Shown here: positions 23,228 through 30,853 of the stretch, one piece after another
Numbering within the stretch: position 1 is the first letter of the stretch
How the letters are laid out: the number at the start of each line of letters is the position of its first letter
Assembly: GCA_900546615.1 (NCBI GenBank)
Contig: URDJ01000021.1
Span: 1-48,628 of the forward strand
Reading direction: 5' to 3'
Origin: an uncultured Eubacteriales bacterium
GTDB lineage: Bacteria > Bacillota > Clostridia > Oscillospirales > Oscillospiraceae
Length of the DNA stretch: 48,628 bases
Position numbers and translations under genes: made by a program
Notes under the pieces: model-generated
The model's database searches: none
What the model was told of the DNA's origin: nothing
What the model saw: the letters and a program-made list of their open reading frames with translations, nothing else

Positions 23228-24508
23228 CTACGCCGCCTTCTTTTTGCCTATAAGCGGGTAGAGAATCAGATAGAGTATGCAGGAAACGACAATTCCGTTT
23301 ATGGTCGGCACCAGCACGCTCGGGAACGCCAGCGCCACGACGGAGCCGCCCAGCCAGGAGAGGACTCCGGCCCAGTTGAAGCCCTCGACGGCCCGCCACT
23401 TGTCGACGCGCATCTTGTTTATGACGAAGTAGTCCATAATGACGACGCCGGCCACGGGCGGGATGAAGGCCGCGAGGATGTTCAGGAAGTTGTTGAAGTA
23501 GTTCGTGATGCCGAAGAGGGCCAGCGCGGTGCCGAGCACGCCGGCGATAAGCGTGAACATGGCGCGCCTTTCGTCCTTCGCGCGGGTGAGGCTCAGCAGG
23601 GCGAAGCCCGCGGAGTATGCGTTGGAGACGTTGGTCGTCCAGGTCGCGAGCACGAGGACGAGCAGGCCGAGTATCGGCGAGCCGACGCTCGAGAGCATGT
23701 TGACGATGCTGCCGGTGTCCATGCCGGCGGCGCCGGAGTGGATGGCGAGGACGCTGCCCATGAACAGGGTGCCGACGCCCATGGGGATGACGCCGACAAC
23801 GCTCGAGACAAGCACGTCGCGGCGGCTCTTGCAATAGCGGGTCGTGTCGCCGGAGAGGACCGCGCCGGTGGCGAAGCCGCCGACCGCCATGCCGATGCCG
23901 GAGACGAAGGTGATGCTGCCCGCGGGCTCATAGTTCGCAATCGCGGCGGCGGACTCGGCGTCGGAGAAGACGGCGATGGCCGCGTAGACGAGGATGACTA
24001 TGAGCGCCGGGACGGAGACGATGTTGAGTATCTTAATCCAGTTGATGCCGAAGACGGCGGTGAGACACATGACGAGGCCCCATATGACGGTGGAGAGCCA
24101 GCCCGGGATGGAGAGGCCCATCGTCGCCAGCAGCCCCGCGAAGGCTTCGCCGCAGACGACGGCCTGGAAGCCGAACCAGCAGATGAAGCAGAAGGCGATG
24201 ATGAAGGAGACGACGTAGCCGGAGCCTATCTTGCCGAAGGCGCCGGAGGCGGCCACGACGGTGGGGACGCCCTTGTCCGAGGAGAGTATGCTCATGAGCA
24301 CCATGAGCACGACGTTGATGCCGTAGCCTATGCACATCGCCAGTATGCCCTGGCCGAAACTGAGCCCGGCGGTGATGCCCGCGCCGACCATGAGCGCCGG
24401 GACGCAGCAGACGCTGCCCGCCCAGATAAAGGCTATGCTTGCCCAGCTCTTGCGTTCTTCTGCCTTTACCTCGCTCAGGCCGGCAGTTTCGATTGCTTTC
24501 TTTGCCAT
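23228..24508 (-). CDS. NCS1-family nucleobase/hydantoin permease (CodB-like)
   Basis: 426 residues from the ATG at 24508 (GGAAAGGA site); the longer in-frame start at 24607 would add a charged stretch with no ribosome site. About 12 membrane helices. The first carries IAFIWAGSVCCVPALMVGAG, as in CodB, and the middle has SGIGMAVGGFATGAVLSGDTTRYCKSRRD, matching the conserved NCS1 substrate-site segment with its DxxRY motif. These are cation- or proton-coupled importers of cytosine, uracil, purines, allantoin or hydantoins. The order permease, DUF917, pepD and the PucR regulator upstream suggests uptake of a cyclic nitrogen compound. Confidence 0.9.
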   Translation of the reverse strand: MAKKAIETAGLSEVKAEERKSWASIAFIWAGSVCCVPALMVGAGITAGLSFGQGILAMCIGYGINVVLMVLMSILSSDKGVPTVVAASGAFGKIGSGYVVSFIIAFCFICWFGFQAVVCGEAFAGLLATMGLSIPGWLSTVIWGLVMCLTAVFGINWIKILNIVSVPALIVILVYAAIAVFSDAESAAAIANYEPAGSITFVSGIGMAVGGFATGAVLSGDTTRYCKSRRDVLVSSVVGVIPMGVGTLFMGSVLAIHSGAAGMDTGSIVNMLSSVGSPILGLLVLVLATWTTNVSNAYSAGFALLSLTRAKDERRAMFTLIAGVLGTALALFGITNYFNNFLNILAAFIPPVAGVVIMDYFVINKMRVDKWRAVEGFNWAGVLSWLGGSVVALAFPSVLVPTINGIVVSCILYLILYPLIGKKKAA

Positions 24509-24612
24509 TTTCCTTTCCCTCCCATTACTTTTTTGCTGACGTATGATTTGCACAAATCTCACATAAATATTGTAGAGTACATTATGCGGTTTGTAATTGT
24601 CCAGCAAGACAA

Positions 24613-24656
24613 AAAAAGAACAGTTCCGCTTGTCCTGTGCGGATAAGCGGAACTGT
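24613..24656 (-). terminator. Terminator after the PucR gene
   Basis: ACAGTTCCGCTT (24620-24631) pairs with AAGCGGAACTGT (24645-24656) over 12 bp, and seven T residues follow on the minus strand. Confidence 0.88.
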
Positions 24657-24669
24657 GAGGGATATCTGT

Positions 24670-26265
24670 TTATGGCTCTTCTTTTGACAGCCGGTTTATT
24701 GCAGCGGTTATGTAAAGGGAATATGCGCCAGGCAACTGAGTGGGTGAAAATCCCGTCACTTCCTGCACCTGGCGCAGCCGGTATTTCACTGTGTTCAGGT
24801 GAACGTAGAGCAGCCGTGCGGTCTCAGTCATACTAGAACCAACGTCCAGCAGATATATGGTCAGCGTAGGTATGAGTTCGGCGTTGGCGTTTCTCAGATT
24901 GGTGAGTATGCGCAAATACTGTTCCAGATTCTCTCGCTTTGCCATTATCTCTTGGCAAAGCTGAGAGAGCATCATATCCTCCGTTCGCAGCACCATGGCT
25001 CGTGGATAGATTCTTCGTGCCGCACGCCATTGAGCCATACTGACCAGATAAGCCTGTCTGGCGTCCGAGCTGTCGTTTAAGCAGTTACAACAGACAATTT
25101 CGTAGTTTCGGCGTATGTCCGTAATTTTCTCTGAGGTTCCTAAAAGCTCGTTTAAGCCTTGACTGCGACTGCCGTTGTGCAATGAGTGCGTAAAGACTAC
25201 CAAGGTTTCCTCGTAATAGCTGACCAACACCTGGTCCGAGATTGCGGAGAAGTTGTCTGTACACCAACGAAACAGCTCCTCATCATGCCCCATGTGCTCC
25301 TGTTTTGGTATGAACAACCACATCTGGTTCAAGTCCTGAACGTTCACCTTAAACATCTGTGCCAATCTTTTCTTATGCACAGGTTCATCATTAATTATGG
25401 CTCGAACAAGCTCGGATATAACAAACTTTCCGTGGTTTTTATTCCAGATGTGTATAAAAAGCCTTACACACTCGCTGGCCTGCCACAGTGCGTCGTCGTG
25501 GAGCGGCTCACGCGATTTGAGGATAAAGAGCCGCAGATTGTCAGAGTCGTCCACAAGATGAGGACAGCTCTGCAAATATCCCTCGCCGTCGCCAAGCGGT
25601 ACCTTACATTTGCTGCCCCCTCCGAGTTGTTTAAGCCAGGTGGGAAGCTGGTCAGCTATAACTTGATCCAGAGAACGCGGCCAGAAAACTGCGGTATTCA
25701 GCTCCAGTCTCTGCTCTGTGAGAATAACGGATACACGCAGATGCTCGCTGAGCATCTTGAGCATTGTCTCCATGCTGCGCTGTTGGGCAGGCAGACTGGA
25801 AATGCGGTCCAGCAATGTGCTTACAAAGAATTGCTCACGCTGCTGCTCACGATAAAGCTCGAACAGAACCTCTCGTATTACTTCACTGTAACGCAGGTTC
25901 GTCTGTCCAGGCGGCATACAGATAAGTGGGAAGTCCAGTTCATCGCATAACTCAAGCAGCTTTTCATCCACTTTCGGTACTATGATGCCAACATAGTACA
26001 GGACGAGCCCTACTGAGCCAACTGCGTGGAAACGGCGAACGTTTTCACACTGAGCTTCCACATCATCTGCTATTGAGGCCAGGGCGGAAATCAATAGTTC
26101 ATTACCGTCAAAGGTGTTGTCATGAAAAAAGCGGTTCATAAGCTCTGTTTTCCAGCCATACTCTAGAACATTCACCGACTCAACGGGATAGTTCAAGCCG
26201 CCATGCCCGGCAATCACCTCGGCTCCCAACATGCTAGGAAGCTTCATCACGTCACTTACAGTCAT
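24670..26265 (-). CDS. PucR-family transcriptional regulator
   Basis: 531 residues from the ATG at 26265, preceded by AGGAGG at 8 bases. The N-terminal PucR ligand domain (about 1-130) begins MTVSDVMKLPSMLGAEVIAG and contains NVLEYGWKTELMNRFFHDN. A central GGDEF-like CdaR region follows. The C-terminal HTH_30 motif LLYVHLNTVKYRLRQVQEVT is typical. PucR controls purine and allantoin degradation in Bacillus. It is immediately upstream of the permease operon on the same strand but has its own terminator, and faces the tryptophanase-like gene across a 325-bp spacer, so it could control both. Confidence 0.9.
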   Translation of the reverse strand: MTVSDVMKLPSMLGAEVIAGHGGLNYPVESVNVLEYGWKTELMNRFFHDNTFDGNELLISALASIADDVEAQCENVRRFHAVGSVGLVLYYVGIIVPKVDEKLLELCDELDFPLICMPPGQTNLRYSEVIREVLFELYREQQREQFFVSTLLDRISSLPAQQRSMETMLKMLSEHLRVSVILTEQRLELNTAVFWPRSLDQVIADQLPTWLKQLGGGSKCKVPLGDGEGYLQSCPHLVDDSDNLRLFILKSREPLHDDALWQASECVRLFIHIWNKNHGKFVISELVRAIINDEPVHKKRLAQMFKVNVQDLNQMWLFIPKQEHMGHDEELFRWCTDNFSAISDQVLVSYYEETLVVFTHSLHNGSRSQGLNELLGTSEKITDIRRNYEIVCCNCLNDSSDARQAYLVSMAQWRAARRIYPRAMVLRTEDMMLSQLCQEIMAKRENLEQYLRILTNLRNANAELIPTLTIYLLDVGSSMTETARLLYVHLNTVKYRLRQVQEVTGFSPTQLPGAYSLYITAAINRLSKEEP

Positions 26266-26439
26266 GCTCTCGTCCTCCTGACCACTGTTGACCACATGAA
26301 CTCTTTACTATAACATACAAAATATAACCCAAATTTGCAAGAGTATGTACACTCTTTACACATGAGTGTTTGTCTATGGAGACAGTATTTCACGAACTAT
26401 GTTGTCTTTCCCAACAATTACAGCACTTCGGTTTTCCTT

Positions 26440-26588
26440 TATAATTAAGGATAATAAGGGTTCGAGTCCCTGCAGCTCTTTTTGAAAGAGCTGCTCAACG
26501 GTATGCCGTCCGCTAGCCGGTACTCACCGGTAACCGGGGTATCTCCAAATCTCAGGGTGCTCGGCACCAAATATGGAGGTAAAAGGTT
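26440..26588 (+). promoter_or_regulatory. Putative structured leader of the tryptophanase-like gene
   Basis: A TATAAT -10 box (26440-26445) is followed by about 140 transcribed bases with several hairpins: a 10-bp perfect stem at 26472-26481/26485-26494, CGGTATGCCG, CCGG(TACTCA)CCGG and GGTGCTCGGCACC. The ribosome site GGAGGT is at its end. No T-tract is present, so it would act on translation if it is a riboswitch or attenuator. No known class is recognised. The preceding 26266-26439 is AT-rich divergent spacer. Confidence 0.4.
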
Positions 26589-26589
26589 T

Positions 26590-28230
26590 ATGAAAGAGTA
26601 TCCGCTTAATGTACCGACCCCGCGCCACTGTGCCTTTGCAGTCCGCGACCTGCCCACGGTAACCGTGGAGCAGCGTGAGCGGGCCCTGACAGCCACGCAC
26701 TACAACGAGTTTGCTTTCCCGTCAGGCATGCTGACAGTGGACATGCTGTCGGATTCCGGTACGACAGCCATGACGAACCACCAGTGGGCCGCCCTGTTTC
26801 TGGGAGATGAGGCTTACGGACGAAACACGGGCTACTATGTCCTTTTGGACACCTTCCGCGATATTTTTGAGCGCGGCGGGGAAAAGAACTGGAAGAAGTC
26901 CATACACCTTGTGCGCACCGATTGCCGGGACGTGGAGAAGATGATGGACGAGCTTTATCTGTGCGAATATGAGGGCGGGCTGTTCAACGGCGGCGCTGCG
27001 CAGATGGAGCGGCCCAACACTTTCATTATCCAGCAGGGCCGGGCGGCGGAGTCGGTGCTGATGGAGATCGTGCGGAACATCCTCTCCGCGCGGCATCCCG
27101 GAAAGGTGTTCACCATTCCCTCCAACGGCCACTTCGACACCACCGAAGGCAACATAAAGCAGATGGGCTCCATCCCCCGCAACCTCTACAACAAGGAGCT
27201 GCTGTACGAGGTTCCCGAGGGCGGTCGCTATGAGAAGAACCCCTTCAAGGGCAACATGGACATAGAGAAGCTGGAGCAGCTCATTCTGGGCGTCGGTCCG
27301 GAGAATGTGCCGCTGGTATTTGCCTGTATAACGAATAACCCCATCTGCGGCCAGGCAGTATCGATGGCCAACCTTAAGGAGATCAACAGGGTTGCCCACA
27401 AGTACAACATCCCCCTGGTGTTTGACGCAGCGCGCTGGGCGGAAAACGCCTACTTCATCAAGACAAGCGAGGAAGGCTACGCCGACAAGTCCATCGCCGA
27501 GATAGCCACGGAGATGTTCTCCTACTGCGACGCCTTCACGATGTCCGCCAAGAAGGACGGCCACGCCAACATGGGCGGCATGCTCGCCTTCCGTGACAGG
27601 GGCCTCTTCTGGAAGAACTTCTCCGACTTCAACCCCGACGGCAGCGTAAAGACCGACGTCGGTGTGCTGCTCAAGGTCAAGCAGATTTCCTGCTACGGCA
27701 ACGACTCCTACGGCGGCATGTCCGGCCGCGACATCATGGCTCTGGCCGTGGGCCTCTATGAGAGCTGCAACTTCGGCTATATGGACGAGCGCATCGCACA
27801 GTGCAACTATTTGGCCGAGGGCTTCTACAAGGCCGGCGTCAAGGGCGTGGTGCTGCCCGCCGGCGGCCATGCGGTTTACATAAATATGGACGAGTTCTTC
27901 GACGGCAAGCGCGGCCACGATACGTTCGCGGGCGAGGGCTTCTCGCTGGAGCTCATCCGCCGCTACGGCATACGCGTCTCGGAGCTCGGCGACTACTCGA
28001 TGGAGTATGACCTCAAGACCACGGAGCAGCAGGCGGAGTTGGCAAACGTGGTGCGCTTTGCCATAGACCGCAGCCGTCTGACTCAGGAGCATCTCGACTA
28101 TGTGATAGCAGCGGTAAAGGCCCTGTATGAGGACCGCGAGAGCATCCCCAACATGCGCATAGTCTGGGGACACAACCTTCCCATGCGCCACTTCCACGCA
28201 TTTCTTGAGCCCTATCCGAACGAGGGCTGA
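26590..28230 (+). CDS. Tryptophanase/tyrosine phenol-lyase-family PLP enzyme
   Basis: 546 residues from the ATG at 26590 (GGAGGT site), longer than E. coli TnaA (471). It has the beta-eliminating lyase features: GMLTVDMLSDSGTTAMTNHQ near the start, FTIPSNGHFDTTEGNIKQMG, the PLP-phosphate/ring region VFACITNNPICGQAVSMANL, LVFDAARWAENAYFIK and the PLP-lysine motif FTMSAKKDGHANMGGMLAFR. TnaA makes indole, pyruvate and ammonia from tryptophan; tyrosine phenol-lyase makes phenol. Which substrate this variant uses cannot be told, and it could act on another beta-substituted amino acid. The family is certain; the gene name is left blank. It faces the PucR gene and precedes a DUF917 remnant directly. 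Confidence 0.88.
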   Translation: MKEYPLNVPTPRHCAFAVRDLPTVTVEQRERALTATHYNEFAFPSGMLTVDMLSDSGTTAMTNHQWAALFLGDEAYGRNTGYYVLLDTFRDIFERGGEKNWKKSIHLVRTDCRDVEKMMDELYLCEYEGGLFNGGAAQMERPNTFIIQQGRAAESVLMEIVRNILSARHPGKVFTIPSNGHFDTTEGNIKQMGSIPRNLYNKELLYEVPEGGRYEKNPFKGNMDIEKLEQLILGVGPENVPLVFACITNNPICGQAVSMANLKEINRVAHKYNIPLVFDAARWAENAYFIKTSEEGYADKSIAEIATEMFSYCDAFTMSAKKDGHANMGGMLAFRDRGLFWKNFSDFNPDGSVKTDVGVLLKVKQISCYGNDSYGGMSGRDIMALAVGLYESCNFGYMDERIAQCNYLAEGFYKAGVKGVVLPAGGHAVYINMDEFFDGKRGHDTFAGEGFSLELIRRYGIRVSELGDYSMEYDLKTTEQQAELANVVRFAIDRSRLTQEHLDYVIAAVKALYEDRESIPNMRIVWGHNLPMRHFHAFLEPYPNEG

Positions 28231-28596
28231 CGTCTCTTAAGCAAAACTTCCGCTATGGCTGCCGGAGGCGGCGGATCGCTGGAGCTTGGAGAGGGCATAC
28301 TGGACGCTTTCAAGGGACTCAATCCTGATGTCGAGATCAAGATCGACCTGTATGATGTCCAGAGTATGAAGAGCGACGAATCAAGCTTCGGCGTTGCGAT
28401 AACGGGGCGCCCGCTCACCAACGCCGACCTTAAGACTGAGGCTGAAAATGGAACTTCCGAATATAAGGTCGTCATGGGCATCATCCAGGTAGACGCAAAG
28501 TGGTGGAACGATACTGATAAGGTTTCCGAAGTGTGGACTCCTTACTTTGAAGAGGTCGGATATACCGGAGACGTCGTTCAGTATGACTTTGACTAA
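28231..28596 (+). pseudogene. DUF917-family mini-gene: start lost and centre deleted in frame
   Basis: Immediately after the lyase stop, in the same frame, runs LLSKTSAMAAGGGGSLELGE, the glycine loop of a DUF917 protein, continuing to SSFGVAITGRP. It then joins directly to PLTNADLKTEAENGTSEYKV and AKWWNDTDKVSEVW, which correspond to the family's last about 55 residues (compare PLTNADTKVG and NWWDEE in the intact gene at 22039-23148). About 250 central residues are missing with no frameshift, and the natural start is absent; ATG 28255 is the first available and gives 113 residues. It cannot keep the family's activity. Confidence 0.75.
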
Positions 28597-28670
28597 GCAG
28601 ATAACCAGTAAGATATCTCCATTTTCTCATAGCCGCTCCAGAGCGGCAAAACAAATCCCCCCAAATTCCG

Positions 28671-28713
28671 AAAGGACAGGACGAGGCGGAAACGCCCCGT
28701 CTTGTCCTTTTTT
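28671..28713 (+). terminator. Terminator after the DUF917 remnant
   Basis: AAAGGACAGGACGAGGCG (28671-28688) folds back on CGCCCCGTCTTGTCCTTT around a GAAA loop with one mismatch, followed by T residues. In 28714-28892 there is no supported gene; open frames there on both strands lack ribosome sites. Confidence 0.85.
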
Positions 28714-28892
28714 GTTACACAGGAATTAATGGCATCAGGACAGCGGGAACAGGCGGCCGTGCTTGAGGGAGTCCAGAGTGCCCAGTCTGAAGGAAAAACC
28801 CTTAATAAGAGCGTATGTTGTGCCCCCCTGCGCTTCATAGTAGCCAAAGCGGATCATAAACGATCAAAAAAACCACCTCCAGTGGAGATATA

Positions 28893-30710
28893 GTGATTCC
28901 TGAAAAGGCAACAAACCCCTCAGATTCAACAGAGTACTCAGTTGTTGGCATTGATTATGGAGCGTTTTACTATGCGACGAGTCTGAATAGTGTCACTCTG
29001 CCGGAAGGCCTTGAATATATCGATAGCTGCGCATTCCAGAATTCTTCTCTGAAATCGATCGAGATACCGGCATCAGTTACCAGACTTGGAAGCGAAGACA
29101 AAACATCGCCTATCAACAATCCAGTATTCTCGGGCGCGGGTAGCCGTGTTATTGAGAGTGTGACTTTCGCAGAGAACAGCCAACTCAAAATAATCGGCTC
29201 AAAGGCCTTTCAATATTGCGAGAATTTGAAAGAACTCGATATTCCGGATGGAGTGACTTACATCGGTTCGATGGCATTCGGTGGGTGTGACTCATTAACT
29301 GAATTGGAAATACCAGCTGGAGTAACCGACTTGGGATTTGATAATATTCCCCCTGTCGGTATATTTTCGAGTAGGTATTATGGAGCCTTAGATGATTGGG
29401 ATAACTTAAAAAATGTAACCTTTGCAGAAGGAAGTCCCTATGAAAAAGACGAAAACTACGTTCTTTACTACAATGATGACACACTTGTTACAGTCTTAGA
29501 TGATATTATATCTTCAGTTACTGTAAGAGATGGAACCAAAGAAATTGCAGCCAGAGCATTTTTTAAGTGCAGCAATTTAAAAACTGTATATCTTCCAGAT
29601 GGTTTGGAAACGATAGGCAAAGATGCGTTCACTTATGCACCTTCAAAAAATACAGCAGATGCAAACATCCTTGAATATATCAACATCCCGGCCAGCGTTA
29701 CCAGCATCGGCGAGAACTTCCTGAAAGGCGCACTGAAGAATGACGGGTCTTCCATCATCGTCATGCAGGGTGATACGCCCCCGGAAATTGGCAGCGGCGC
29801 GTTTGTCTCGGGCAGCAATACTGAATACGAATTCACCCTCATCTACCCCGCCGAGGCGAAAACTGCCTATGTTGACGCCGGCCTTGTGTCCGAAGACGAC
29901 GATAAAGGCATATCCTTCTCCCTCAGCCTAGAGCCGACAACCCTTGACCTGCTTACAGGCGATACCAAAACCATCACCGTCACCGCCACCAAACCCGAGG
30001 GCTATGGGCTGAAAGTGACCAGCTCCAACACCGCCATCGCAACCGCAGAGCTGTCCGCGGACGGTAACACTATCACCGTCACGGCAAAGGGCGCGGGCAC
30101 CGCGACCATAAGCGTCAGCATAGCTAACGACAACATTACGTTAGTGACCAAGACCTGCACCCTCACCGTCAAGGACGCTTGGACGGTGAAACTGGACGGC
30201 GTTGAGAAGAAGGTCGAGAAGGGCAAATCCTTCACCTTCCCCTCGGCACCGACGAAGCCGGGGTACATATTCCTCGGCTGGCGCGGCGCGGACGGGACGA
30301 TGTATGGCACCGGCACGGCCGAGTTCTCGCCGAACGCGACGCTCACCCGCGCCATGGTCTGGGCCATCCTCGCGCGGCTTGACGGCGAGACGATAACCGG
30401 CGATACATGGGCTGCGGACGCTCAGGAGTGGGCGGCTGCCAAGGGCGTCTCGGACGGCACGAACCCGATGGGCGCGGTCACGCGCGAGCAGCTCGTCACA
30501 ATGCTCTGGCGCTTCAGGGGCGAGCCTGCGGCGGACACCCAGCTCATCGCGCCCGACGCCGGCACGGTCAGCGACTGGGCCGCAACCGCCATGCACTGGG
30601 CAGTAGAGAACGGCATCATCGAGGGCGACGAGAACGGTATGATAACCCCGACCGCCACTGCCACGCGCGCGCAGGCGGCAGCGATCTTCATGAGATTCAT
30701 CGAAGGCTGA
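28893..30710 (+). CDS. Leucine-rich-repeat (BspA-like) SLH protein lacking its signal peptide and first SLH unit
   Basis: Up to 605 residues from a GTG at 28893, but coding homology extends in frame 21 bases further up (TTSSGDIVIPEKATNPSDST) to a stop at 28857 with no ATG, so the true N-terminus and signal peptide are lost. BspA-type LRR_5 repeats fill about 10-290 (SLNSVTLPEGLEYIDSCAFQ, CENLKELDIPDGVTYIGSMA). A BIG2 Ig-like module follows at about 340-425 (TTLDLLTGDTKTITVTATKP) and a Flg_new repeat FTFPSAPTKPGYIFLGWRGA. At about residue 468 GADGTMY joins GTGTAEFSPNATLTRAM directly, whereas the relative at 16842 has about 75 residues between, holding the first half of the SLH region. Two further SLH units end normally. 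Confidence 0.8.
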   Translation: MIPEKATNPSDSTEYSVVGIDYGAFYYATSLNSVTLPEGLEYIDSCAFQNSSLKSIEIPASVTRLGSEDKTSPINNPVFSGAGSRVIESVTFAENSQLKIIGSKAFQYCENLKELDIPDGVTYIGSMAFGGCDSLTELEIPAGVTDLGFDNIPPVGIFSSRYYGALDDWDNLKNVTFAEGSPYEKDENYVLYYNDDTLVTVLDDIISSVTVRDGTKEIAARAFFKCSNLKTVYLPDGLETIGKDAFTYAPSKNTADANILEYINIPASVTSIGENFLKGALKNDGSSIIVMQGDTPPEIGSGAFVSGSNTEYEFTLIYPAEAKTAYVDAGLVSEDDDKGISFSLSLEPTTLDLLTGDTKTITVTATKPEGYGLKVTSSNTAIATAELSADGNTITVTAKGAGTATISVSIANDNITLVTKTCTLTVKDAWTVKLDGVEKKVEKGKSFTFPSAPTKPGYIFLGWRGADGTMYGTGTAEFSPNATLTRAMVWAILARLDGETITGDTWAADAQEWAAAKGVSDGTNPMGAVTREQLVTMLWRFRGEPAADTQLIAPDAGTVSDWAATAMHWAVENGIIEGDENGMITPTATATRAQAAAIFMRFIEG

Positions 30711-30728
30711 AGTCCCTAAAAATGCAAA

Positions 30729-30762
30729 ATCCGCCCGGGTAAAATGCCCGGGCGGATATTTT
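30729..30762 (+). terminator. Terminator after the LRR-SLH gene
   Basis: ATCCGCCCGGG (30729-30739) pairs with CCCGGGCGGAT (30747-30757), followed by ATTTTT. Confidence 0.9.
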
Positions 30763-30853
30763 TGCCCTCACGCCTGAACGGCGAGGCAGGAAAAATGTGT
30801 GGCCAATGGGGGTGGTTTGGGCTATAATATTGAAAAACCTTAGGAGGGGAACT

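Noticed and set aside
21379..23253. 624-codon open frame antisense to pepD and the DUF917 gene
   Set aside because: It spans two well-supported genes on the other strand and has no recognisable motif.
26456..26471. AGGGTTCGAGTCCCT, resembling a tRNA T-arm
   Set aside because: No acceptor, anticodon or D-arm can be built around it and no CCA end follows, so I treat it as part of the leader region or chance.
26722..28197. 491-codon open frame antisense to the lyase gene
   Set aside because: Shadow of a strong PLP-enzyme gene; no ribosome site or family features.
28593..28847. 84-codon open frame on the minus strand upstream of the LRR-SLH gene
   Set aside because: It crosses a terminator and has no ribosome site; low-complexity Ser/Cys/Arg peptide of a kind often seen by chance in such spacers.
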